DNA of 64,000 bases from Lophius americanus (lineage: Eukaryota; Chordata; Actinopteri; Lophiiformes; Lophiidae): NCBI GenBank assembly GCA_037951165.1, contig JBBDHG010000419.1, positions 12,501 through 76,500 of the forward strand. The letters are read 5' to 3'. The notes under the pieces are model-generated. The model saw only the letters and a program-made list of their open reading frames with translations. It did no database searches and was not told the origin of the DNA. A program made the position numbers and the translations under genes. Shown one piece after another: positions 1 through 10,453 of the stretch. Each line of letters starts with the position of its first letter. Position 1 is the stretch's first letter.

Positions 1-597
1 AACCACGGTCAGGGTTAACCGGTCCGATCCTGAAGCACGGGTCAGTGGACCGAGTTCGCGAAGACTAGATGGACTAGACAGATGGAGGTGAGGAGCCATG
101 ATCCAGACCATAATACATCTGTATTGACAGCAGACCCGCTGCAGAGGGGCTCTCCCTGCTCTTGTTAGGCACCACGAGGAACCAGAACCTGACACCTCGG
201 GACACTTTCGGGAGACAAAGCGCCTTAATTACCTCCGACCCAGAGGGCGAGTCAGAACATCAGCACACAGCAGAATGCTGCTGCCGACAGGAAGCAGCAG
301 CCAGCCGGTCCCAGCGGTCCCTCGCGGTCCTAATGAGCTGTAATGTGTCACTGAACGCGGCTCTTTGCACGTTAACGGGAGCCGGACTTTGAACAGGAGG
401 CGGTTCTGAACCTCCTCCGTCGGGTCGTATGTCTAAATATGGTTCTTTGTCAGAAAAATCGTTGAGACGAAGTTCTTCGGGGTTCTTCTTGATTGACGGG
501 TATCCGCCCTCAGCAACGGCAGGGTAGAAGCCCCCGCCTCACGGAAACCAGACTCTGGTGGCGACGGCGGCTGATGGAATGAAAAGCTGGTGAATCA
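1..597. other. upstream sequence, no gene recognised
   Basis: Mixed-composition sequence upstream of the channel gene. The 76-codon open frame at 162-392 has no recognisable domain and is probably chance. No promoter motif stands out. Confidence 0.5.
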
Positions 598-1284
598 TTT
601 CAACAATACCTACAATAAAAACAATAAAACAACAGTAATAACAACAACAACCATAATGATGACAACAATATCCACAAAAACAGTAATAACAACAATAAAA
701 ACAATAAAAACAGTAATAACAACAGTAATAACAACAATAAAAACAATAAAAAACAGTTATAAGAACAATAACAACAACAATAAAAACAATAAAAACAGTA
801 ATAACAACAGTAATAACAACAATAAAAACAATAAAAACAGTAATAACAACAATAACAACAACAATAAAACAGTTATAAAAACAGTAATAAAAACAGTAAT
901 AACAACAATAAAAACAATAAAAACAGTAATAACAACAATAACAACAATAAAACAGTAATAAAAACAGTAACGACAACTATAAAAACAATAAAAAACAGTA
1001 ATAACAACAATAACAACAACAATAAAAACAATAAAAACAGTAATAACAACAGTAATAACAACAATAAAAACAATAAAAACAGTAATAACAACAATAACAA
1101 CAACAATAAAACAGTTATAAAAACAGTAATAACAACAGTAATAACAACAATAAAAACAATAAAAACAGTAATAACAACAATAACAACAACAATAAAACAG
1201 TAATAAAAACAGTAATGACAACTATAAAAACAATAAAAAACAGTAATAAGAACAATAACAACAACAATGATAATAGTAATAATG
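598..1284. repeat. AAC/AAT trinucleotide array with ACAGTAAT variants
   Basis: About 690 bp of A-rich trinucleotide repeat (AAC and AAT) broken by phrases such as AAAAACAGTAATAACAAC. Longer blocks recur (for example around 780-860 and 1020-1110), so block duplication occurred on top of slippage. The open frames here on both strands (Asn-rich, or Tyr/Val/Ile-rich) come from the repeat. Confidence 0.95.
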
Positions 1285-1304
1285 ATCATTGGAAGAGAGG
1301 GTAA

Positions 1305-1332
1305 CGCAGTGCATCATGGGAAATCTTGCAGT
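1305..1332 (+). promoter_or_regulatory. ZNF143/Staf-like site
   Basis: The segment contains CGCAGTGCATCATGGGAAAT, close to the long SBS motif recognised by ZNF143 (CGCA, then GCATnnTGGGAA, then a trailing AGT). It lies 1.4 kb upstream of the start codon. The match is by eye; function is inferred. Confidence 0.4.
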
Positions 1333-1740
1333 CTAAACCTCTAGAAGATCCAGTTTTAACCCTAAACTTGATCCTAGACGGACGTTTGAAGCCTCTTCTT
1401 CACGTCAGGTTCAGTTCAGTCGTCCTGACTGAACTTCTTCTAGAGCTTCATTCTCAGGTGTGGATAGGAACCGAACCGGGCCCGGACCCAGAACCTTATT
1501 GTTCAGGAGACCCGGATTCTCTCAGGAGTCCTCCAGGGTCCAAATGTTCTCTTTAACAGCGTCTGTCTCGCATCTCCTCTGACTTTATCTTCAGTATCTG
1601 CTGGATTCATGGCTGCTCCTCCTCAGAACCCGTCAGTCCTGGACCAGAACCAACCGCTGTAAATCTGCTCCTCTCTGATCGGTGGAATATAAGCCTGTTT
1701 CAGCCCAACACAGCATCCTCTAGGGGTTTACTGTGACATG

Positions 1741-1820
1741 CACCGGTTCTCTTCACGGTTCTGGTCCTCACGGTTCTGGTCTTCACGGTTCTGGACTTCA
1801 TGGTTCTGGTCTTCATGTTC
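1741..1820 (+). repeat. short 15-bp tandem repeat
   Basis: Roughly five copies of a unit with core TTCACGGTTCTGGTC, with single-base variants. Confidence 0.8.
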
Positions 1821-2407
1821 CAGTCGTTTTCTGGCTTTCGTTTTCCCGGCAGGGATTCGATCGCTCATCCTCCTGCTGCCGTTTGTCCTCGGGGTTCTTC
1901 TACCGTTCTAACCGGACCTCACGTTTCCCTCCCGTCTGCGGGTTCTGATGCCGAAACCGGGTCCTTGTCCCTGTTGAGATGTTCCCCCTCTTGATCTTTG
2001 CTCCTATCATCTGGATCTCTTCTCACCTCAGGAGTTTTTACCGTGTAATAAGGGAACAGAACCTCCTCACCCGTCTTCTGCAGGTTTTTTTTCATCGTGT
2101 TCCTCAAATTGATTTGGCGAAGGTTTTACTTCGGATGCGCTTCCTAACGCGACCCTGAGTATTTAACCGGGCTTGGGACCGGCACTACAAGAACCCTGAC
2201 TTGTGACATATATGCGGCTTGAAAACACGACCTTTCAAAAAAACTCTGGCCTTCAAAAGTTAAAGGGACAAAATTGTCCTCGATGAGTCTCAAGGGTTGA
2301 TATTTGTTAAAGTCGACAACTTCGGAAGAGTTTTTTATGGCACCGCTGACTAAACCCGGACGGCAACCGGTTGAGAAAGGCGGAAGCGGACCAGAATCTT
2401 TCACGCG

Positions 2408-2500
2408 GCTGTAGCTCGGGAGGTTGAGTGGTGGTCTCCCAGTCTGAGGGTCCGTCGGTTCGATTCCTGGACTGCCCCTCGACATTTCTTCTGGAAGTCC
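2408..2500 (+). mobile_element. tRNA-derived SINE fragment (head)
   Basis: RNA polymerase III-type boxes occur in order: TAGCTCGGGAGG (A box, 2412-2423) and GGTTCGATTCC (B box, 2457-2467). Between and after them is the CTGAGGGTCCGTCGG-type sequence typical of fish tRNA-SINEs. The tail is short and diverged. It is not a functional tRNA gene: there is no acceptor stem or credible anticodon arm. Confidence 0.75.
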
Positions 2501-2650
2501 AATTTGCTCAGCGGACCGAACCACCGGCCATCTGGGACTGGGTCACTCTAGAAATATTCTACAGAACCGTAGTTTTTCTGTTTCCTACTGCAGGGGTCTC
2601 GGAAAATCTTGTTCAATGAAGTCCTCAATCCTTATTTGTGTTCAAATTTA

Positions 2651-2652
<2 letters not shown>
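2501..2652. other. unique sequence between the SINE and the CT tract
   Basis: No recognisable element. Confidence 0.4.

Positions 2653-2711
<59 letters not shown>
2653..2711 (+). repeat. (CT)n microsatellite just upstream of exon 1
   Basis: An uninterrupted CT run of about 59 nt ending 22 nt before the start codon. It may double as a pyrimidine tract (see the possible splice site at 2718). Confidence 0.97.
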
Positions 2712-2714
<3 letters not shown>

Positions 2715-2732
2715 GTAGACCGTTGCGTTGCC
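2711..2732 (+). promoter_or_regulatory. cacna1i: possible 3' splice site and 5'UTR remainder before the start codon
   Basis: A 59-nt CT tract runs into CATCGTAG, ending at 2718, 14 nt before the ATG. A pyrimidine tract plus TAG is what a 3' splice site looks like, so a non-coding first exon may lie further left. It could equally be plain 5'UTR. No upstream donor or promoter could be identified. Confidence 0.35.
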
Positions 2733-3082
2733 ATGACGAGCGAGGAGGAGGAGGGCCCCGTTGTTGCAACAGCAGCAACCCCGTCAGCGGTCAGAACCGC
2801 CGTCACCGCCAGAGGCGAGGGCCATGACGCCGTCGCTCGCTCCTCGCCCTCCCCGTACCGCATCCCGTCCTCCCAGGAAAAGGAGGAGAAAGCGGCGGAG
2901 GAGGGGTTAACACAGGAAGACAGGATCGATGAGGAGGAGGAGGAGGTGGGGGATGAGGAAGAAAGCAGCAGTGATACCAGCGTGTTGGTGGTGCCCTACC
3001 CTGAGCTGGTACCGGTGGTCTTCTTCTGCCTCAAGCAGACCACGTATCCCCGGAGCTGGTGCATCCGCATGGTCACCAGCCC
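2733..3082 (+). CDS. cacna1i: cacna1i exon 1: cytoplasmic N-terminus up to the S1 entry
   Basis: Encodes residues 1-116 plus two bases of codon 117. The start ATG at 2733 has G at -3 (gccATGa) and is the first ATG in the frame. The first 85 residues are low-complexity and poorly conserved in the family, with an acidic run at about 62-78 and a Ser-rich patch (ESSSD). Conserved sequence begins at VPYPELVPVVFFCLKQTT (88-104) and continues with PRSWCIRMV, matching the Cav3 N-terminus just before S1. The open frame runs on past 3082, but similarity stops there: after MVTSP the read-through gives YPFTVDLS instead of WFERVS. The exon therefore ends at CC (3081-3082), directly before ATATCCTTTC, a U12-type 5' splice site. 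The exact N-terminus depends on the start choice. Confidence 0.9.
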
Positions 3083-3092
3083 ATATCCTTTC
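3083..3092 (+). promoter_or_regulatory. cacna1i: U12-type AT-AC 5' splice site of intron 1
   Basis: The intron begins ATATCCTTTC, an exact match to the minor-spliceosome AT-AC donor consensus ATATCCTT. It follows the conserved codons for MVTSP directly. No GT nearby gives a frame-preserving junction with exon 2. Confidence 0.9.
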
Positions 3093-3857
3093 ACTGTCGA
3101 CCTGTCAATCACTTTCAACCTGTCAATCATCCGTGTCTTACATCCACCGTGTTTGACCATTAAAGCTCAGAAAGTTTCATATTCCACCACCAGACGCTTT
3201 TACAGAAACTCCACTTCTATGCTGGCTACGGTATTCAGCTCTGTGCGGGTCCACGGGACCCTGGAGACCCTCCAGAGAGTTCCGGGTCCACCTCGGGGCC
3301 TCTTCCCACTTGGATGGGAGGACGGACTTTGACTCCAGATGATGGACAGCTTCTGGTGAGACTGCTAGGGTTTTGATGGACGTTAAAGAACTCTGGACTT
3401 TTGCTACAGTCTTGGTGTGAATGAGGTCCAGATTCAGTGTTGTAGTTCTGCCGGTGCGCCTTTGGACACGTATGTTTACGCCCAGCGGCTTGGCTGGAGG
3501 CTTTGAACGCGACCCTGTTGAATCCTGATCCTGTTGCTGACATGGAATGTTTTTATGTCTGCCTCAGTGCCGGTGTGAGAAAAATGTCACCGCTTGTTGT
3601 TGGGAGTTCTTTTTTTATTTAGCAGAGATAAACGCCGTCCGACGTCAGATTGTGATGCAGCATCATGTCGTTCTGTGGAACGGCGCCGCCACGGCGATGG
3701 TTTCGGCGCGAGTCAACGCAGTTTCTGTTCGTCCCTCATCGGCGTTGAACCTGGTTTTGAGCCACGTCATCCCCTTAGATAAATGTTACTGTCTCTTTAA
3801 ATCGGAGCGGGCTACGTGGGCCGACAACATTTGTTGGCGGTAAAGTCACGTTGACGT

Positions 3858-3925
3858 TGGGGCCGGGAATTGAACCGGCAACCTTGCGATAGGTGGATGG
3901 CAGGACTACCTCCAGAGCCCTGAAA
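3858..3925 (-). mobile_element. tRNA-derived SINE fragment, reverse orientation
   Basis: On the minus strand the A box is GGGCTCTGGAGGTAG and the B box is GGTTCAATTCC, followed by CGGCCCC. This is the tRNA-like head of a SINE, shorter than a full element. Confidence 0.6.
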
Positions 3926-4829
3926 AACCTGGAGGGATCATCCGTCTACTGTTGCCCTCGTCTTCGCCACAGACGGTTGGACTTCATGCTAACAAAAAGC
4001 TACAATCTATCGTGTCTGGTTAGTGACCCAAAGGAGGAGGAGCCACCACAGCTCCTCCCCCTTTAGGGACGCCGGGATAAGCATTATAAGGTGTGGACGT
4101 CCAACCGGGAGGAGACTTTGGGCGAAGCAGAACTCGGCGTAAGGGTTTGGCCGACCCTGCAGCGAGGGGTTTCCTTTAAGAGTCCTATCAAACCCAGACG
4201 CTCTCCAAGGTGCTGAAGTTCCGTTCAGATTGAATTCATGTAAATTGCTCCTCGGCGTAATTACACCGCCGAGTGGGTAAGGTGAGGATGAGCGTGGAAC
4301 CGCTGAGAAATGACTTCCAGAAGCGCGGCGGATCAGAAAGAGGGGAAATAAGGGCAATCAGGGAATCAGCGGAGACGGAGGAAAAACGGACGTGGAGTTG
4401 AACCTCCGCCTGCAGGAGCAGCGTTTGGAAAAAAAAACAGAAGAGGCTTGAAAATACTGGGAGTGTTTTTGGTTTTTATGGGTTTAAGGAAGAGTCTCGA
4501 ACATTATTCATGTTCTTGGATCCATAAATAGCATTTTTCCTTCCAGGAATTACTCCAGCCGCAATTCCCGCCGTAGTTAAGCTAAAAAGAATAATAAGAT
4601 AAAAAGTGAATAAGATAGAAAATGAAGGAGAGCAGATGTTTGACGATGTTTCATCTGCTGTTATTTACTTCTTCTTTCCTTTATTGGTGGCAGGAGTTTG
4701 TCGTAACTTCTTGCGAAATCGGGCTTAACCCTTCAAACGCATCTTTACGACTCCAAACGGACGGAACCACCGTTAAATTTAATCCGGACTGAGACTACCT
4801 CCTTCTGTCGCACCAAAGTCGGGCTGTTT

Positions 4830-5340
4830 GATAGCTGACATTAGCTTAGGTTATCACTGAGCCTTGAAATTAGCTTACTTTAGCCGTGACGGCTGAACTT
4901 AGCTTTGATTGCTGAATTTACTCAAACATTGAAAAGTTGAAATTAACTAAGTGTAGCCAAAGCAGGTGAAACTTGCTAACATTAGCTAAAGCCCTGGAAT
5001 TAGCTAAATTGGCTATAAGGGCTGAAACTAGCTAGCCTTAGCTTTGGGAGCTGAAATAAGCTAACATTAGCGATGACCCTTGAAGTTAGCTTAGGATAGC
5101 TATGATGTTGAAATTGGCTATCTTCTGCTTGGTAGCTAAAATGGGCATTTTAACATTAGCTACGCTACGACGTTTGTTATGACGGTTAAAATGAGCTAAC
5201 ATTAATTCTAAGATCGAAAATTCGCAAACCATTATCTATAATATTTGATTTAGCAAACATGATTTATTACCGCTGATATTAGCTTACATGGACTTTTAGA
5301 GCTAATATTAGCTTTGTCTGCTGAAGGCTAACACTGTGAC
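4830..5340. repeat. eroded AGCTAA/TTAGCT phrase repeat
   Basis: Short phrases such as GCTAACATTAGC, TTAGCTT and GCTGAAATTAGCTAA recur irregularly over 500 bp with no fixed period. The same phrases return in intron 2 (24000-24440 and 25000-25680). It is probably a degenerate tandem family. Confidence 0.7.
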
Positions 5341-5423
5341 GGAATGCTCTCACAGGGTAATGTTAGCCTCCGACCTTAAACACCATCTGTCAATCACCGT
5401 TAGTGAGGCAGGAAACACACAGC

Positions 5424-5424
<1 letters not shown>

Positions 5425-5468
<44 letters not shown>
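5425..5468 (+). repeat. (GT)n microsatellite
   Basis: 22 uninterrupted GT units. Confidence 0.98.
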
Positions 5469-5472
<4 letters not shown>

Positions 5473-5837
5473 CGTCATGACTTTGCTAAAATGAAAGGGT
5501 CGGTATTGACTCGGTCCACTTTGTCTCATTGTGAGTCCAGAATGAGTGTTGCTGTGCATCGATCCCGGGGTAAAGTCCTCTTTGTCTTCATGAAAGCACT
5601 CAGAACCGGTTCTGAATGAAGGCATTCAGAACCGGACTGTGGATTTCATTTTACTGAGGACCCACAAAAAAACCACGAACATGTGGAATGAGGTCAGACT
5701 TGTTTTTACCGATTAAGCGTCATGAGTAAAACAGCGTAGCTTCAAAGCTTGTGGTCAGTCTCTGAACATTAGGGAGAATCCCGACGTCCCTCCCCAGAAA
5801 CACTTCCCAGCTCTTCCTGCGGTCCTCCTTGTCCATG
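5469..5837. other. cacna1i: intron 1 unique sequence
   Basis: No recognisable element, apart from the small direct repeat CAGAACCGGTTCTGAATG / CAGAACCGG near 5600-5635. Confidence 0.4.
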
Positions 5838-6090
5838 TGACAATAGCAGTTAGCAAACTCGTAGCAGTCGGAAGCTGCTAAGAGTTGTTTCTAGCAGCAG
5901 TCAACGGCTCATAGCAGTTAGCATCTATTAGAGGTCAGCAGCTATACGCCTGCAACAGTTAGTAGCAGTACTAGTTGCAGTTAGCAACTGTTTGCAGCTT
6001 GTAGTCATTAGCAACTAGATGCGATTGGCAGTCAGAGTAGTAGCGCTTAGTAGCAGTTACAGTGTGTAATGGTCAGCAGCAAGTAGCCAT
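5838..6090. repeat. degenerate AGCAGTTAGCA repeat leading into the 33-bp array
   Basis: Irregular copies of phrases such as TAGCAGTTAGCA and AACTAGTAGCAG. They are clearly related to the regular 33-bp array that follows, and look like its decayed edge. Confidence 0.75.
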
Positions 6091-6700
6091 TAGCACCTAG
6101 TACCAGTCACAGCTAAGAGCGATGAGCACCTAGTACCAGTTTAGAGCTACTAGTAGTTAGCACCTAGTTTCAGTCACAGCTAAGGACAGTTAGCACCTAG
6201 TAGTAGTCACAGCTAAGGACAGTTAGCACCAAGTACCAGTCACAGCTAAGGGCAGTTAGCACCTAGTAGCAGTCACAGCTAAGGGCAGTTAGCACCTAGT
6301 AGCAGTCACAGCTAAGGGCAGTTAGCACCTAGTACCAGTCACAGCTAAGAGCGATGAGCACCTAGTACCAGTTTAGAGCTACTAGTAGTTAGCACCTAGT
6401 TTCAGTCACAGCTAAGGACAGTTAGCACCTAGTAGCAGTCACAGCTAAGGGCAGTTAGCACCTAGTAGCAGTCACAGCTAAGGGCAGTTAGCACCTAGTA
6501 CCAGTCACAGCTAAGAGCGATGAGCACCTAGTACCAGTTTAGAGCTACTAGTAGTTAGCACCTAGTTTCAGTCACAGCTAAGGACAGTTAGCACCTAGTA
6601 GCAGTCACAGCTAAGGACAGTTAGCACCTAGTAGCAGTCACAGCTAAGGGCAGTTAGCACCTAGTAGCAGTCACAGATAAGGGCAGTTAGCACCTGGTAC
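6091..6700 (+). repeat. 33-bp minisatellite with higher-order structure
   Basis: The monomer reads AGTTAGCACCTAGTAGCAGT followed by CACAGCTAAGGGC. A diagnostic variant block (CTAAGAGCGATGAGCACC, then a TTTAGAGCTACTAGT stretch) occurs at about 6098, 6330 and 6496. The spacings of 232 and 166 bp differ by exactly two monomers, so multi-monomer blocks were duplicated as units. Confidence 0.92.
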
Positions 6701-7079
6701 CAGATGTTTCTGGGTCTTTGCCTCTATAAGTCGACACGGTCCAGATTGGAGATGGACTCCCGGCCCACTATAAGGCTGAACAGGATAAGTGGTGCCAGAA
6801 GATTGGTGGTTGACCCAGAGCTCCTCATCCCGCCCCAGTCCATCAGACAGTTTAAACCTTTGAGTGGGCCGCGGGAGAGAACCCTGAAGTCTCCCTGACG
6901 GAGTCAACCGGCGTGAACTCCAAGAAGTTTTTATCAGATGGAAGGTGAAAGAAATAAAGATGGAGAGTTCTAGAAAGAGAAACATACCGCCACCGTGTTC
7001 TGGGTGAAGAGCGGCATCATTAGCAGGTCTGGAGGCTAAAGGGGTTTTGTGGTTTCCCCAACATATCAATCACCCAAAC
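6701..7079. other. cacna1i: intron 1 unique sequence
   Basis: Nothing recognised. The 132-codon open frame on the minus strand (6671-7069) has no domain signature. Confidence 0.4.
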
Positions 7080-8020
7080 CAGAGATGTGTAAACGTCAGA
7101 AGCTAATAGTTGCTAGCAGCTTTAGTGGCTAGTAACAATAAACAGCTAGTTGCAGTCAAGAGCAACTTCCAGTCGGCAGATGGTAGACGCCATAGCTAGA
7201 ACTAGTCAACAGCTAGTCGCAGGTAGCAACTAGTAGCAGGTGGCCACTTTGCATCTATTAGCAATAAGCAGCTACTAGCGGTCGCAATTAGTGGTACATA
7301 GGAGCAGTTAGCCGCTGGTTGTAGTTAAAGCTACTCTTAGTTAGCAGCCGGTAATTAGCAGCTTCTCTCAGTAATGAAGTAATGGGGGTGAGTCAAAGCC
7401 CCAAGGGTCACATGTAGGGGGTTAAAGGTCATGTCCAGGACGGAAGTTCTGCGGGTTTACCACCAGGACCAAGCTGGTTCTCCTGACCAGCACAGCTTAG
7501 AAAAGCACTCATAGCTGGTAGCAGTTAGCAGTTAGTAGCTGCCGGTTTAGATCAAACTTCTTCACAGTTCTGTTCTGCTGTTATTTGGTTCAGAGTCCAG
7601 GAAGATGAAGAGCATGAATAAACCCCTAAAGACTTCATTTCCCAGGATGCCCTCTGCTAATCTCATAACCGAAGTGAACGGTTGCGCTAATGAAGCTGTT
7701 GTCTCAGGAAAGTGGGACAAATTCTTTCCTCTGGTCAGAGTTTCCTGCAGAACCGCAGCAAAATGCATTTGATCCTAATCAAGTCGGCACCAGAAGATTC
7801 TGGTCCATATCACCGGGTCTTTTTACTGGATGCAAGAGATGCAACAGGAAATGTAATCAGATATCTACAAAGAGGTCCTGCTGGTCTGGATCCAGTACAT
7901 TCCGGGGCAAATAGTAGCAGTTAGCAATTGAAAGTGGTTAGCAGCAAGTAGCAAGAAGCAGCTACTAGCAATTGTCAACTAGTAATAGCTTAATGGTAAA
8001 TGCATTTAGCAATTACTAAA
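7080..8020. repeat. scattered degenerate AGCTAGTAGCAGTTAG phrases with unique interludes
   Basis: 7080-7380, 7500-7550 and 7905-8000 carry decayed copies of the phrases seen in the 33-bp array. 7381-7500 and 7551-7904 look unique and include a ZNF143-like CATTTCCCAGGATGC at 7636-7650. No gene is seen. Confidence 0.6.
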
Positions 8021-8022
8021 TG

Positions 8023-8060
8023 AACTACAGATGGAGTCTAACTGAACTCCATCTGTAGTT
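8023..8060. repeat. perfect 15-bp inverted repeat at the head of the 22-bp array
   Basis: AACTACAGATGGAGT (8023-8037) and its exact reverse complement (8046-8060) are separated by an 8-nt loop. The left arm is an array monomer in reverse orientation, so the array begins with an inversion or foldback. Confidence 0.9.
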
Positions 8061-9368
8061 AATCTAGACTCCATCTGTAGTTCATGTAGACTCAGTCTGT
8101 AGTTCATGTAGACTCAGTCTGTAGTTCATGTAGACTTGGTCTGTAGTCCATGTAGACTCCATCTGTAGTTCATGTAGACTCCATCTGTAGTTCATGTGGA
8201 CTCGGTCTGTAGTCCATGTAGACTCCATCTGTAGTCCTTGTAGACTCTATCTGTAGTTCATGTAGACTCCATTTGTAGTTCATGCAGACTGTGTAGGTAG
8301 TTCATGTAGACTCCATCTGTAGTCTTTGTAGACTCTATCTGTAGTTCAGGTAGACTCCATCTGTAGTTCATGTAGACTCCGTCTGTAGTCTATGTAGACT
8401 CCATCTGTAGTCCATGTAGACTTTGTCTGTAGTTCATCTAGACTTTGTCTGTAGTTCATGTAGACTCCATCTGTAGTCCTTGTAGACTCCATCTGTAGTC
8501 CTTGTAGACTCTATCTGTAGTTCAGGTAGACCCCATCTGTGGTTCATGTAGACTCCGTCTGTAGTTCATGTAGACTCCATCTGTAGTTCATGTAGACTCC
8601 ATCTGTAGTTCATGTAGACTCAGTCTGTAGTTCAGGTAGACTCCATCTGTAGTTAATCTAGACTCCATCTGTGGTTCATGTAGACTCCATCTGTAGTTCA
8701 TGTAGACTCAGTCTGTAGTTCATGTAGACTCAGTCTGTAGTTCATGTAGACTTGGTCTGTAGTCCATGTAGACTCCATCTGTAGTTCATGTAGACTCCAT
8801 CTGTAGTTCATGTGGACTCGGTCTGTAGTCCATGTAGACTCCATCTGTAGTCCTTGTAGACTCCATTTGTAGTTCATGCAGACTGTGTAGGTAGTTCATG
8901 TAGACTCCATCTGTAGTCCTTGTAGACTCTATCTGTAGTTCATGTAGACTCCATTTGTAGTTCATGCAGACTGTGTAGGTAGTTCATGTAGACTCCATCT
9001 GTAGTCTTTGTAGACTCTATCTGTAGTTCAGGTAGACTCCATCTGTAGTTCATGTAGACTCCGTCTGTAGTCTATGTAGACTCCATCTGTAGTCCATGTA
9101 GACTTTGTCTGTAGTTCATCTAGACTTTGTCTGTAGTTCATGTAGACTCCATCTGTAGTCCTTGTAGACTCCATCTGTAGTCCTTGTAGACTCTATCTGT
9201 AGTTCAGGTAGACCCCATCTGTAGTTCATGTAGACTCCATCTGTAGTCCTTGTAGACTCCATTTGTAGTTCATGTAGACTCAGTCTGTAGTTCATGTAGA
9301 CTTTGTCTGTAGTTCATCTAGACTTTGTCTGTAGTCCTTGTAGACTCCATCTGTGGTTCATGTAGACT
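8046..9368 (+). repeat. 22-bp minisatellite, about 60 copies
   Basis: The unit is close to TGTAGTTCATGTAGACTCCA plus TC. The rare variant GACTGTGTAGGTAG occurs at 8287, 8881 and 8969. The spacings of 594, 682 and 88 bp are exactly 27, 31 and 4 units, so the array has no net indels over 680 bp and grew by block duplication. About 250 bp after 8287 and 8969 are nearly identical. Confidence 0.96.
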
Positions 9369-9404
9369 TTTAATGAAGATGAGGAGAAGGTCTCAGTTTA
9401 AGGG

Positions 9405-9808
9405 AATCGAGCTAATGTAGGGGTGGAGCTAATTTAGGGGTGGAGCTAATGTGGGATTGGAGCTAATGTAGGGGTGGAGCTCATGTAGGGGTGGGGCGAA
9501 TGTAGGGGTGGAGCTAATGTAGGGGTGGAGCTAATGTGGGAGTTGAGCTAATGTAAGAGGGGAGCCAATGTAGGGGTGGTGCTAATGTAGGGTTGGAGCT
9601 AATGTGGGGGTGGAGCTAAAGTAGAAGTAGAGCTAATATAGGGGTGGAGCTAATGTGGTATTGGAGCCAATGTAAGACTGGCGCTAATGTAGGGGTGGAG
9701 CTAATGTAGGGGTGGAGCTAATGTAGGGGTGGAGCTAATGTAGGGGTGGAGCTAATGCGGGATTGAATCCAATGTAGGGGTGGAGCTAATCTAGGGGTGG
9801 AGCTATGT
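9405..9808 (+). repeat. 17-bp minisatellite
   Basis: About 24 copies of GAGCTAATGTAGGGGTG with G/A and length variants. Confidence 0.95.
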
Positions 9809-10453
9809 AGTGACATGACTCTAGTGCTTCTGATTCATCTACTTCCTGTCCTTACTATCGTCGTTCTTTCCCTCTATGTTGATGATGTCATCCTGTTGCT
9901 TCATGCTGGTTGGCTGCCTGTTTATACTCTACGCACACTAAGCTCCGCCCCCCAGACCCAGCTGCCGCAGGTACGACCCAGAAGATCCCTTTGAGCTGGT
10001 CGGAGATTCTTCGTGAGTAAAGCGGGTCATCTGGGTCGAGCGGCGCCGTCAGAGAAACGCAGAGCCCGTCATTATCTCAGCAGGATCCTGGAGGTGGGCT
10101 TCGTGTCACAGCCCCCCTCCTAATCCTTTCTCCGGCTTCCCCGCACCTCCCAGCCGCCTCCGTCGCCATGGTGACGTACGGAAGACGTGTTATTTATAAC
10201 CAGAGGCCTTCCACACAAGAGTGAAACAAGTTAATGTCAAAACAATAAAAACAGTTCTAGTCATAATGCTGCGTTTCTAAAAGTCATTCCTGCGTGATTT
10301 GAAATCCCAATCAGGGCGGAGCCTGACGCTCCATCCAATAATAGTCGTCTAATAGTAGCAGCAGATAGATGGAAGATGTTTGACGGGATTCCTTTCATTC
10401 ACAGGATTGAAGGAATGAAGACAGGAGATAAGAAGGTTTGAAGTTTCTCCAGT
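9809..10453. other. cacna1i: intron 1 unique sequence
   Basis: No gene or element recognised. 10140-10260 (cgccatggtgacgtac, then attttataac-like AT-rich sequence) is compositionally unlike its neighbours and could be conserved non-coding DNA. It cannot be tested here. Confidence 0.4.

Larger units (their letters stand above)
1285..2407. other. upstream sequence without a recognised gene
   Basis: Mostly unique sequence. It holds a ZNF143/Staf-like motif at 1305-1332 and about five copies of a 15-bp unit (CACGGTTCTGG core) at 1741-1820. A TATA-like gaatataag near 1686 has no supporting context, so no promoter is called. Confidence 0.5.
3083..4829. other. cacna1i: intron 1, first part, largely unique
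   Basis: The intron starts here. Apart from the reverse-oriented SINE head at 3858-3925 I see no recognisable element. The open frames at 3235-3543, 3547-3843 and 4007-4357 have no domain signature. Confidence 0.5.

Noticed and set aside
539..1289. Several overlapping frames on both strands
   Set aside because: Asn- or Tyr/Val-rich translation of the AAC/AAT array.
1356..1368. Telomere-like CCCTAAA word
   Set aside because: A single copy; no tandem TTAGGG array anywhere in the window.
2408..2500. A functional tRNA gene
   Set aside because: A and B boxes are present, but no acceptor stem or clear anticodon arm. It fits a SINE.
3083..3332. Extension of exon 1 through the continuing open frame
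   Set aside because: Similarity to Cav3 channels stops exactly at the ATATCC site; the rest is intron.
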